NCBI GenBank assembly: GCA_016200345.1
Contig: JACQEX010000003.1
Span: 1 to 38,615, forward strand
Direction of reading: 5' to 3'
Source of the DNA: Nitrospinota bacterium
GTDB taxonomy: Bacteria; Nitrospinota_A; UBA7883; JACRGQ01
Length of the DNA: 38,615 nucleotides
The notes under the pieces are model-generated. The model ran no database searches and was not told the DNA's origin. It saw only the letters and a program-made list of their open reading frames with translations. Positions within the stretch are counted from its first letter, which is position 1. Every line of letters begins with the position of its first letter. This document shows positions 18,587 through 27,599 of this stretch, in pieces. Made by a program: the position numbers and the translations under genes.

Positions 18587-19456
18587 TTACAGCCCTAGCT
18601 CCCTCAACTGCTCCAGCAGTTTTGCCTGCGCTGGCGTGGCGCTTTTTGGAATCGCCACGGAAATCTCCATGTATAGGTCGCCGGAGTTCCCGTGCTCCCT
18701 TTTAACCCCGTGCCCTTTTATCCGAATCTTCTGCCCCGGCTGAATCCCGGCGGGAACCTTCACCGAGCGAACCCCCTCGAGCGTCTCCACGTCCGCGGAG
18801 CCGCCGAGAAGCGCGGTGGTAAGCTTTATATCTGTTTTTGCTATTATGTCGTCGCCGTCCCGCCTGAAATGCGGATGGGGCGCAATATGTATTGTCAAAT
18901 AAAGGTCGCCAGCCCTACCCCCGCCCTTGCGCCCCTTCCCGGCGAGGCGCATCTTCGCCCCCTCTGCGATTCCGGCGGGGAATTTCACCTTTAACGTCTC
19001 GGCGTTCCTGCCGGAGCCGACGGTGATTTTCTTTTCGGCCCCCCTGACGGAATCCTCGAGCGAGATAGTAAACTCCGACTCCAAGTCCATATTTTGCCCG
19101 CCGCCGTGGCCGAAGTTTACGTCCCAGCCGCGCCCGCCCATTCCGCCAAACCCGCCGCCGAAGCCCATCTCGCGGAGGATGTCGTTCAAATTTGTCCCGC
19201 TAAAAATGTCATCCTGCGTATACTGCTGGTGGAATTTTTCTGAGCCGAACATGTCGTACTTTTTCTTTTTTTCGGGGTCGCTCAGCACGGCGTAGGCCTC
19301 GCTGAGTTTTTTGAATTTTTCCTCGGCCTCCTTGTTGCCGGGATTTTTGTCCGGATGAAGCTGTTTCGCCAGCTTCCTGTATTTCGCCTTTATCTCCGCC
19401 TCGGAGGCGTCTTTGCCCACCCCGAGAACGGCGTAGTAATCCTCGCTTTTTGCCAT
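18587..19456 (-). CDS. DnaJ-class co-chaperone without zinc finger (CbpA-like)
   Basis: J-domain with HPD (KQLHPDKNPGNKEAEEKFKKLSEAYAVLSDPEKKKKYDMFG), G/F region, DnaJ C-terminal repeats. Confidence 0.9.
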   Translation of the reverse strand: MAKSEDYYAVLGVGKDASEAEIKAKYRKLAKQLHPDKNPGNKEAEEKFKKLSEAYAVLSDPEKKKKYDMFGSEKFHQQYTQDDIFSGTNLNDILREMGFGGGFGGMGGRGWDVNFGHGGGQNMDLESEFTISLEDSVRGAEKKITVGSGRNAETLKVKFPAGIAEGAKMRLAGKGRKGGGRAGDLYLTIHIAPHPHFRRDGDDIIAKTDIKLTTALLGGSADVETLEGVRSVKVPAGIQPGQKIRIKGHGVKREHGNSGDLYMEISVAIPKSATPAQAKLLEQLRELGL

Positions 19457-19462
19457 TCCGGC

Positions 19463-19885
19463 CTATGACTCTTTTTTCGTCTGGAGCGCCATCTCCCCGA
19501 TGATGAAGCCTACCATTCGGTCGCGGATGTCGGGCGACAACAGAAGATATTTGACGGTGCAAAGAAGAATTTTTTGCCCCTTCAAAAGGTCGGGTTTCGT
19601 GCGGATGACCTCGGACACCACCTTTAGCGGCTCCGGCTGAAAGGGGAACGGAATCTCCATGTAGATGAAAAATCCGGAGGGGATGTCCTTGCCGATTTTA
19701 AAGGCCGCGCCGCCGCCGGAGAAATCCACCCCCACTCCGCTAAAAACGGGCGACATTATGTATTTCCCCTCCTGCTTCACCGCCACGCGATATTTTACCA
19801 GCAGGGGAATCCTTATGCGGTAGTCGTTCCTGGCGTTTCCGGGGCCTGGCCCCTTTGGTATCGGCTTTAGTTTTTCGTCGGTCAT
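19463..19885 (-). CDS. PilZ-domain protein
   Basis: RNDYRIRIPLLVKYRV and VDFSGGGAAF (DxSxxG); 4-bp overlap with the motB stop. Confidence 0.75.
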   Translation of the reverse strand: MTDEKLKPIPKGPGPGNARNDYRIRIPLLVKYRVAVKQEGKYIMSPVFSGVGVDFSGGGAAFKIGKDIPSGFFIYMEIPFPFQPEPLKVVSEVIRTKPDLLKGQKILLCTVKYLLLSPDIRDRMVGFIIGEMALQTKKES

Positions 19886-20589
19886 GGTTTTTGGCTCGCC
19901 AAAATCACTATCTCCACGCGCCTGTTCATCCCCCGGTTTTCCGGGGTCGGCGGGAAGAACCTGGGCTTGAACTCCCCGTATCCGGACACGACGAATTGTT
20001 TCGGGTCCAGCTTTTCCTCCTCCACGAAGTAGCGAACCACCATGGCGGCCCGCGCCGTGGAAAGCTCCCAATTGCTGGGGTATCTCTCGCTTTTTGTGGG
20101 CACGTCGTCCGTGTGCCCCTCCACCACGACCGTGTTGGGCGTTTTTCGTATCAACTCGGCCACCTTTTTAAGAAACAGAATCGTGTCGGGCAACAACTCC
20201 GCCTTGCCCGCCGGAAAGAAGAAATCCCCCTTGGAATAAATCACCACCCCGCGCCCGTCGGCGGTGACCTCCACGTCGTTCGTGAGGTTGTTGTCGGTCA
20301 CCAGCGACTGCGCCTTCGAACGCACCTCGTCCTGCGGGTTCGCCACGGGGGGGGCTATCTTTCTGGCCGGCCCCTTGCCAAAGCCGATTTTGCTTCCCAT
20401 CGCCTCGGTCATCTGCTCCAATTTTTTCGGGTCCGGCGAAGAAATGGCGAACAACATGACGAAGAACGTGAGAAGAAGCGTAAGGAGGTCGCTCAGCGAA
20501 AAAAGCCACCTTGCCTCGTCCATCGCCTCGGCGTTGGCCTCCTCCAGCATTCCGGCCATCTCCGATTTCTTGACTACTTTTCGTGCCAT
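19882..20589 (-). CDS. motB: Flagellar stator protein MotB (OmpA-like C-terminus)
   Basis: EARWLFSLSDLLTLLLTFFVMLFAISS and VEGHTDDVPTKSERYPSNWELSTARA. Confidence 0.9.
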   Translation of the reverse strand: MARKVVKKSEMAGMLEEANAEAMDEARWLFSLSDLLTLLLTFFVMLFAISSPDPKKLEQMTEAMGSKIGFGKGPARKIAPPVANPQDEVRSKAQSLVTDNNLTNDVEVTADGRGVVIYSKGDFFFPAGKAELLPDTILFLKKVAELIRKTPNTVVVEGHTDDVPTKSERYPSNWELSTARAAMVVRYFVEEEKLDPKQFVVSGYGEFKPRFFPPTPENRGMNRRVEIVILASQKP

Positions 20590-20599
20590 CGCCCGCCCC

Positions 20600-21415
20600 T
20601 TATGCCGCAGTGGCCTTTTGTTTGCGCGTTATTTCGTCGTATGCGGCGACGCGCTGGTCGGGGGGGAGGAAGGAATTGAGTTTTTTCTCCAAAATGCGCG
20701 GGTTCACGCCGGCCTGCAACATAAGGATTCCCTCGATTATTATCTGCGAGGTAAGCACCTCGTCGTCCGTCCTGTTTTTAAGCTTTTCCGCGATGGGGAC
20801 AAAAATAAGGTTTGAAAGCAGGGCGCCGTAGAACGTCGTCATTAGCGCGACGGCCATGCCCTTTGCCAGTCCCGCGGTGGTGCTACCGCCGCCGGCGGAG
20901 GCGGCCGCGAGGGAGAGAAGCATCTGCACGAGGCCGATGACGGTGCCGATGAGGCCGAAGGCCGGCGAGAGCTTGCCCGCCGCCTTTATCAGGTGCTCGC
21001 CTTTGCGGTGGCGTATCTGCAAAAAGTCCAGCTCCGTCTCCAAGACGTCGCGTATCAGCGCGGCCTGGTAGCCGTCTATGACCATCTCGAGTCCCAGCCT
21101 CACGAACCGGTTGTCCACCTTCTTGGCGTCCGCCTCCAGCGAGACTAGCGACTGCCGCCTGGCCTTAATCGAAAACTGGACCATCATCCCTATTATCCAG
21201 CCGGGGTGCTCGATGTCCTTTTTGAAGACCTGCACGACGACGCCGGCCACCTTCAGCACGTGTTTAAGCGGGAAGCTTATGAAAATGGCCGCCGCCGTTC
21301 CGCCGAAGACTATCATCATAGCGGGGAAATCTATGAAGTTCTCCAGCCCCGCGCCCATGCTCATGGCGATCAACAGCAGGCTCATCCCGGATAAAAAGGC
21401 TAATAATGTGGCCAT
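20600..21415 (-). CDS. motA: Flagellar stator protein MotA
   Basis: FIDFPAMMIVFGGTAAAIFISFP; LSPAFGLIGTVIGLVQML; MAVALMTTFYGALLSNLIFVPIAEKL. Confidence 0.92.
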   Translation of the reverse strand: MATLLAFLSGMSLLLIAMSMGAGLENFIDFPAMMIVFGGTAAAIFISFPLKHVLKVAGVVVQVFKKDIEHPGWIIGMMVQFSIKARRQSLVSLEADAKKVDNRFVRLGLEMVIDGYQAALIRDVLETELDFLQIRHRKGEHLIKAAGKLSPAFGLIGTVIGLVQMLLSLAAASAGGGSTTAGLAKGMAVALMTTFYGALLSNLIFVPIAEKLKNRTDDEVLTSQIIIEGILMLQAGVNPRILEKKLNSFLPPDQRVAAYDEITRKQKATAA

Positions 21416-21448
21416 AAATCTATATACTCCCCCAAATGTTTTTCATGG

Positions 21449-22690
21449 TTATTTTACCGCTATTTCGCCGACTTTGCGGTCGCCGCCCGCCGGTTTGTAC
21501 CAAAACTCCGCCTGGTCGTACTCGCGGTCCAGCTTTAACATGGCGTCTCCCATGCGTATAAGCGCGCCCGGATGCGCGACGCCCGTGACGACAAGGCGGG
21601 CGGTGGCAAGAAAGTTGTTCGAGCCACTTTTCCCAAGCCCCTCCAGCGTTATTTTTTCAATCTTATAATCCTCGTTTTTTTGCATCATGTCCATTATTCC
21701 GCCGCCGAATTTTTCGCACAAAATAATTTTTTCCTCGTCGAGGTTTTGCCCCTCGCGCTTGACCGCCTCGGCGGCGCTGAAAAGCGATGTCACCAAGTCC
21801 TGCTCGTCAAGATGCACTAGGCCGCTCAGCTCGAACTCGCAATGCTGGGCGGCGGTTCGCAAAACGGCAAGCTCGCGCTCCACCTTTTCCAAATTTTTGG
21901 CCGCGTTCTCGAACTGGACCTTCAAGAACGGGTTCTTGCCGACCTCTATCTCGCTCGCCACGGCCGCCTCCGAGCCTATGCGCGCGGCCTCCATCCCCTC
22001 GAAGGCGATCGCCTTTCCGCCGACCATGAACGCGCCGTCGCGCAACAAAAGTTTTTTTCCGCAAAGCACAGTGCTGTTCATAAGGTAGGAGCCGATCGTG
22101 ACGTTTCCGCCCCCCTCTATCGTGGCGTTCTGGGCGAACTGGCAGTAAACGTCCTTTCCGGCTGAAAGCCTTCCGGAGCCGCCGCCGGCCACCCCGCCCT
22201 TTGCGGTTATGTTTCCGTCGGCCTTTATCACGCTGTCCTCCACGAGGCCGCGTATCTCCACGTCCCCCTTGGAGCTTATGGTCACGCCGTGCGATACGAC
22301 GCCGTGGATGAGAACGGGTAGCCCGGTTTCGATGTTGCCGGTGCGCTTGTCCAAATCGCCGTGGACCTCGAACACGTCGGATATTTTGAGCGACGACTCC
22401 GAGGCGACCAGCGCGCCGTCCTTCTCGGCGGACAACACCGGGTTTGCGTCGCACGTGGAGACGGCTATGCCCGCGCCGCAAACGACCTTTAATTCCGCCG
22501 CTTTGGGGAGGTTCCATTTTACGGCCCCGGCGAACTGGTCAGTAACCTGCCCGGGATCCGCAAAATAAACACCTATGGGCTGGCCGGTTTTCATCACCAC
22601 CGGCATCGGTATCGCGCCCACAAGCGAGCCGTCCCCCGGAACTTTCCTAAGAAACTGCGACGGCAATAAAAACGCTATGACGCCGGGCAT
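21449..22690 (-). CDS. FapA/DUF342-family polymer-forming protein
   Basis: Repetitive beta-helix: VLIHGVVSHGVTISSKGDVEIRGLVEDSVIKADGNITAKGGVAGGGSGRLSAGKDVYCQFAQNATIEGGGNVTIGSYLMNS. Confidence 0.85.
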   Translation of the reverse strand: MPGVIAFLLPSQFLRKVPGDGSLVGAIPMPVVMKTGQPIGVYFADPGQVTDQFAGAVKWNLPKAAELKVVCGAGIAVSTCDANPVLSAEKDGALVASESSLKISDVFEVHGDLDKRTGNIETGLPVLIHGVVSHGVTISSKGDVEIRGLVEDSVIKADGNITAKGGVAGGGSGRLSAGKDVYCQFAQNATIEGGGNVTIGSYLMNSTVLCGKKLLLRDGAFMVGGKAIAFEGMEAARIGSEAAVASEIEVGKNPFLKVQFENAAKNLEKVERELAVLRTAAQHCEFELSGLVHLDEQDLVTSLFSAAEAVKREGQNLDEEKIILCEKFGGGIMDMMQKNEDYKIEKITLEGLGKSGSNNFLATARLVVTGVAHPGALIRMGDAMLKLDREYDQAEFWYKPAGGDRKVGEIAVK

Positions 22691-22783
22691 AATGCCCCTC
22701 TTGAACGGCGAGCAACCCCTGACCAAATAATATTTGGCAACATTGGGCTAGTTTACCCTTCTTTTGAATAGGAATAAAGCGGT

Positions 22784-23536
22784 CTATTTCTGGGCGGAGA
22801 GGAGGCGTTCAATCTCGGGAATGTTGGCGCCCTCCACGCGCTCGCCGTTAATCCAAAAAGCCGGAGTCCCGGACACGCCGAGTTTCTGCCCCCAGGCGAG
22901 GTGTTGTTCAAGCGTGGACGAGTTCTTACTCTCGCATCCGGCCGAAAGCTCGAACGGTTGGTCGAGCTTCCCCGCCATAACTTCCTTATAGGCCTTGGCC
23001 TGGTCGGCGGAGCAGAGAATTTGCAAAGATTTTTTCCTGGCGTCCCTGTGGTTCGGAAGGGGGTATAGAAAAAGATTTACGGTGACGTCCCCCCTTTTCG
23101 AAAGATACTCGTCCGCCTTTCGGCAAAACGGGCAGTCCGGGTCGGAAAACTCCACGACCATCTTGCGCCCGTTCCCTATTTTTACCGCCTTTTCCAACGG
23201 CAGATTCTTTACGAGTTTTGAACCGATGGAGTTTCTCCTCGCCTCCGTCAGCGATCTTTTGTCCCTCACCAAATCGCCCAAGAAAAGGGTGCCGGTCTTC
23301 GGGTGGTAGTAAAAAATATTGCCCTCGGACTGCATCTCGTAAATCCCCTCCATGTCCGTTTTGGAGACCTCGTCAACGCGGATCTTCGGGTACGCCTTCT
23401 TTAGGGATTCCGCCACCCCGGCCATTTCGTCGTTTTGCGCCCTGGACTCCGAACCGACAAAAATCGGCAGGAGAACAATCAAAAACACAAGGCTCCTTAA
23501 AACACCCTTTTTAAAGCTGACAATTTTTGAGTCCAT
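22784..23536 (-). CDS. DsbC-like thiol:disulfide interchange protein
   Basis: Signal peptide, VVEFSDPDCPFCRKADEYL (CPFC), GVSGTPAFWINGERVEG. Confidence 0.85.
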   Translation of the reverse strand: MDSKIVSFKKGVLRSLVFLIVLLPIFVGSESRAQNDEMAGVAESLKKAYPKIRVDEVSKTDMEGIYEMQSEGNIFYYHPKTGTLFLGDLVRDKRSLTEARRNSIGSKLVKNLPLEKAVKIGNGRKMVVEFSDPDCPFCRKADEYLSKRGDVTVNLFLYPLPNHRDARKKSLQILCSADQAKAYKEVMAGKLDQPFELSAGCESKNSSTLEQHLAWGQKLGVSGTPAFWINGERVEGANIPEIERLLSAQK

Positions 23537-23600
23537 CGTCTCATGATAGCATCATCCAAACCGTCGCGAACCGTTTAAAAAATCGAATGCAAAAAAGGGA

Positions 23601-23629
23601 TTGACAACCTACCTTTGGGTAGGTAGAAT
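23601..23629 (+). promoter_or_regulatory. tetR promoter with embedded 18-bp palindromic operator
   Basis: TTGACA (23601-23606), operator ACCTACCtttgGGTAGGT (23607-23624), 17-bp spacer, TAGAAT (23624-23629). Confidence 0.85.
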
Positions 23630-23637
23630 GCACAACC

Positions 23638-24240
23638 ATGGCTATTACAAAAACCGACACAAAAGAAAAAATAGTATCCTTTGCCACTCAACTTATTGAG
23701 ACTAAAGGATATAATGGATTCTCATACCAGGACATCGCCGACGAGCTGGGCATTAAAAAGGCCAGCATCCACTACCATTTCCCCTCCAAAGAGGATTTGG
23801 GCATCGCCGTCTTCGAGGCCTTTATGAAGGGTGTTCACGAACACATCGCGCAAATAGACTTCGAAAGCCTGACCGCCGCCGAAAAACTGGCCGGATATTT
23901 TCAATACCACGCCGAGGTCACCTTGGTTAAGAACCACGACGCTAGCGATTGCTCCCACATCTCGTGCATCGGGGCCCTGACGTCCGAGTGGAACAACCTC
24001 CCCGAAAAAATGCGCGAACAGATTGATAACTTCAACAACTGGCACGTCGGCTTTGTCGCGTCCATTATCAGCGACGGGGTTGCAAAAAAGGAGTTTTGCC
24101 ACGTCGGCTCCGTGGAGGGGCAGGCCCTGCTGATTATCGCCGCGACCAAGGGGGCGTTGTTGCTCTCGCGCGAAAAAACTTCAATAGAAATTTATAACCA
24201 AATCACAAGACAGTTGATCGAGGGGCTCAAGTGCAAGTAA
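23638..24240 (+). CDS. TetR-family transcriptional regulator
   Basis: KEKIVSFATQLIETKGYNGFSYQDIADELGIKKASIHYHFPSKEDLGIAVFEAF. Confidence 0.93.
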   Translation: MAITKTDTKEKIVSFATQLIETKGYNGFSYQDIADELGIKKASIHYHFPSKEDLGIAVFEAFMKGVHEHIAQIDFESLTAAEKLAGYFQYHAEVTLVKNHDASDCSHISCIGALTSEWNNLPEKMREQIDNFNNWHVGFVASIISDGVAKKEFCHVGSVEGQALLIIAATKGALLLSREKTSIEIYNQITRQLIEGLKCK

Positions 24241-24290
24241 ACGGCGGCGGAATTATTGGATTGGCGATTCGCCCTTTTTTTACGCCCACC

Positions 24291-24308
24291 ACCTACCTGC
24301 CGGTAGGT
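24291..24308 (+). promoter_or_regulatory. Second copy of the TetR operator, upstream of the exporter operon
   Basis: ACCTACCtgccGGTAGGT; same half-sites and 4-nt spacer as 23607-23624. Confidence 0.8.
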
Positions 24309-24352
24309 ATGCAAAAAGCAAATTAAATAATTAATTATTTTTGGAGGAAGTG

Positions 24353-25501
24353 ATGAGAAGGTACATCGAATGGGTCATAAAACACCGGGCGGGAATCATC
24401 GTGTTGACCGCGCTAATAACGCTCGGGCTTGTCTTCCAGCTTAAAAGCCTCTCCATAGTGTTGGATCCGGCAAAGCTTCTTCCGCAGTCGCACGAACTAG
24501 TGGCGGTCGGCAACAGGGTGGAGGAGCTCTTCGGCAACAAATTCACCGTCGTGGTGGGAATCCACGCAAAAAACGGAACCGCGCTAACCCCGCGCGTGCT
24601 CGAAAAGGCGCAGAGAATAACCTCCGCGATTTTAAAATCCAACGGCGCGATTAAGTCAAACGTCGTCAGCGTTTCGTCGCGAAAGGCAAAAAGCATCTCC
24701 ACGAACGACGGCGGGCTGGAGGTGCGGCAGTTGATGGCGTCCGTCCCGACCACGGAGAAGGGGCTGGCCGATTTGAAAAAGGCGCTCGACTCCAACCCCG
24801 TATATTCGAACCTGATAATTTCCAAGGATTACTCGACGCTCGCAATTGTCGCGGAATACAAAAACCTAGGCAGTTTTAGGGCCATAACCGGGCAGGTGGA
24901 GGCCATCATCGCAAAAGAGGCCGACGACGCGGTGGAAATCACGCTGGACGGCCAGCCGGTTTTCACGGCGATGATAGAAAAGTTTTCCGAGCGGATGGGA
25001 TTTTTCTTTCCGCTGGCCCTGTTGGTGATATCCCTGCTCCTTTACTGGGCCTTTAGGAGCGTGCAGGCGCTGTTTCTCCCGCTTGTGACCGCGTTATTGG
25101 CGGTTATTTGGAGCCTCGGGATAATGGGTCTTTTCAAGGTTCCGCTAGACCCGTTCAACGCCACCACGCCCATTCTCATCCTCGCCCTCTCCGCCGGACA
25201 CGCGGTGCAGATAATGAAGCGGTACTACGAGGAGTACCACCGCATCCGAAAAACATTCCCGACCATCGAGCCTCGATCCGCAAACAGACTTGCCGTGGTG
25301 GAATCCGTGACAAGCGTCGCCCCGGTGATGATGTCGGCAGGCCTAATCGCCGCGACCGGATTTTTCTCCCTTTTGGTTTTCGACATCAAGACCATCCAGA
25401 CGTTCGGCGTGTTCACCGGCTCCGGCATTTTAAGCGCGATGTTGCTCGAGATGTCGTTCATCCCCGCCCTTCGCTCCATGCTAAAGGCGCCCGGGAAAAA
25501 A
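24353..25501 (+). CDS. MMPL/RND-family exporter, N-terminal half (frame disrupted at A6, 25496-25501)
   Basis: TM segment, periplasmic domain, MMPL TM cluster ending FIPALRSMLKAPGKK; GGAGGAAG before ATG. Confidence 0.85.
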
Positions 25502-25508
25502 GAGCGTC

Positions 25509-27488
25509 GTGGACTCCGTGGTGTCGGCCTGCGCCAACGCGGTTATCAACAACCGTCCCCGCGTCTTCGCCGTGTCGCTCGTCCTGCTGGCGGTGTTTGC
25601 CGTCGGCGGCGCGCGCGTAAAGGTGGACAACGCGACGAAGGGCGGTTTTTACGGGAACCTCAAGGAGCTGAGGGACGACGACAAATACAACGGCTGGATG
25701 GCCGGCGCCAACCCCATGTACCTTCTCATAGAGGGAAAGGCGGAGGACGCGATGAAGGAGCCGGCGGTTTTAAAGGGGATGGAGTCCATCCAAAGGGAGA
25801 TTGAAAAAGACCCGATGGTCGGAAAAACCGTCTCGCTCGCCGACTACATAAAGCGGATAAACATGGCGATGAACGGCGACTCGAAGGAGTTCGACAAAAT
25901 ACCGGACGACAAAAACTTGATTGCCCAGTACCTTTTTCTGTATTCTACCTCGGGCGAACCGGGGGACTTTGACACGGTGGTGGACAACGGCTACAAAAAC
26001 GCAAGCGTCACGATTTTTTTAAAAACCGACTCCAGCGCGTTCACGGACGCGTTCGTCCAAAAAGTCCGCCGTCTCGGGGCGGACAGGTTAGGCCCGTACG
26101 CCACCATGAGGATCGGCGGCGGGGCCTCGTCCGGAACGGCCTTAAACGAGGTTTTAGTGCATGAAAAAATGTTGAACATCGCCCAAATAATGGCGGTGGT
26201 GTTCATCATCTCCTCCTTGGTGTTTCGCTCGGCGCTGGCCGGGGGGCTGGTGCTTGTTCCGCTGGTGGTCTCGGTCGCGGCGAATTTCGCCGTCATGGGA
26301 TTTTTTGGAATCCCGATGGAAATCGCCACCTCCACCATCTCCGCCATGGCGGTCGGCCTTGGCGCCGACTACGCGATTTATCTGGCGTTTAGAATGCGCG
26401 AGGAGCTAAGAAAAGGCGGGGACGAAAAACTGGCCGTCATGCGGGCGTTCTCCACCGCCGGAAAGGCCGACCTGCTTGTGGCGGCCTCCGTCGGGGCCGG
26501 GTACTTCATCCTGGTCTTTTCCTACGGATTCAACATCCACTTCTGGCTCGGCCTCCTTATAAGCATAGCGATGGTCACCAGCGCGTTCGCCTCCATAACC
26601 ATCTTCCCCGCGCTCATTCTCGCCCTGAGGCCCAAGTTTATTTTTGAGGGGAACGGATCAAAGGAGGACGACGACGCGACGGAGCCATCTGCGGCGGCGG
26701 CAGTTCTTGCGATAATCGCCGGCCTCGCGCTGACAGCTTCTACGGCAGGCGCCCGCGAGCTTTCGGCGGTCGAAATAATGAAGGCCAACTTTTCCGTGCA
26801 AAAGGTGGCGGATTCCGAGTCCGACGCGACCTTTAGGCTAGTGACCCAGACGGGCGAGGAGAGGATAAGAAAAACCCACGGCGTCGCCAAGCTGATAAAG
26901 GGGACCACCGACAACATGCAGTTGGTCCGCTTCGTCGCGCCGCCGGACATCAAGGGAACCACCACGCTCTCCATCGAGCATTCCGACAAGGACGACGACA
27001 TCTGGATTTACCTCCCCGCGCTGAAAAAAACCCGCAGGCTCGTCTCCAGCAACAAAAAGGACAGCTTCGTCGGCACCGATTTTTCCTACGGCGACGTGAT
27101 AGGCCACCGGGTCGAGGATTGGAACCACAAGCTGTTGCGTTCCGAAACTGTGGACGGCGCGGACTGCTACGTGCTGGAATCCACCCCGGCCCGGCCGTCG
27201 GTCGGCGAGGACTCGGGGTATTCAAAACGGGTCGGCTGGATACGAAAGGACGATTTCGTCGCGATTAAGGGGGAGATGTACGGCGAGGACGGAACCCTGC
27301 TAAAGCAGTTTTTCGCCGGCGACATAAAGGAGACCGACGCGGCGAACAAAAAATTCCAGGCGATGCGGATTGAGTCGCGCAACGTCCAGACCGGGCACAA
27401 GACCGTCATCACCTTCGAGAACTTCCGCGCGAAGGTGGGGATAAAGGACGAGATGTTCACCGCAAGATATCTGGAAAAAGATTTTTAA
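25509..27488 (+). CDS. MMPL/RND exporter C-terminal half fused in frame to an outer-membrane lipoprotein-sorting (LolA-like) domain
   Basis: INNRPRVFAVSLVLLAVFAVGGARVKVDN; second MMPL TM cluster; then hydrophobic AAAAVLAIIAGLALTASTAGARELSA and a LolA-like region (DDIWIYLPALKKTRRLVSSNKKDSFVGTDFSYGDV). Confidence 0.82.
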   Translation: MDSVVSACANAVINNRPRVFAVSLVLLAVFAVGGARVKVDNATKGGFYGNLKELRDDDKYNGWMAGANPMYLLIEGKAEDAMKEPAVLKGMESIQREIEKDPMVGKTVSLADYIKRINMAMNGDSKEFDKIPDDKNLIAQYLFLYSTSGEPGDFDTVVDNGYKNASVTIFLKTDSSAFTDAFVQKVRRLGADRLGPYATMRIGGGASSGTALNEVLVHEKMLNIAQIMAVVFIISSLVFRSALAGGLVLVPLVVSVAANFAVMGFFGIPMEIATSTISAMAVGLGADYAIYLAFRMREELRKGGDEKLAVMRAFSTAGKADLLVAASVGAGYFILVFSYGFNIHFWLGLLISIAMVTSAFASITIFPALILALRPKFIFEGNGSKEDDDATEPSAAAAVLAIIAGLALTASTAGARELSAVEIMKANFSVQKVADSESDATFRLVTQTGEERIRKTHGVAKLIKGTTDNMQLVRFVAPPDIKGTTTLSIEHSDKDDDIWIYLPALKKTRRLVSSNKKDSFVGTDFSYGDVIGHRVEDWNHKLLRSETVDGADCYVLESTPARPSVGEDSGYSKRVGWIRKDDFVAIKGEMYGEDGTLLKQFFAGDIKETDAANKKFQAMRIESRNVQTGHKTVITFENFRAKVGIKDEMFTARYLEKDF

Positions 27489-27496
27489 ATGTCAAA

Positions 27497-27590
27497 ATTG
27501 TCATCCCCGCGCACGCGGGGATCCATTTCCTTTAAAAACCTAAAAAACGGAGTTGGATGCCGGGTCAAGCCCGGCATGACAAAACGGGGG
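27497..27590. repeat. Pair of inverted GTCAT-type palindromic repeats
   Basis: TTGTCATCCCCGCGcacGCGGGGATCCATTTCC and TGGATGCCGGGtcaagCCCGGCATGACAAAA. Confidence 0.8.
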
Positions 27591-27599
27591 CAGAGTGAA

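Noticed and set aside
24258-24280. tetR terminator ggcgattcgccctttttt
   Set aside because: Stem only 4-5 bp with a 1-3 nt loop before the T-run; too weak to call.
25496-25502. A-AAA-AAG as a programmed -1 frameshift heptamer in the exporter gene
   Set aside because: The zero frame is GGG AAA AAA GAG, so the heptamer is in the wrong phase and a -1 slip would not reach the frame of the second half; a one-base change or +1 event is needed.
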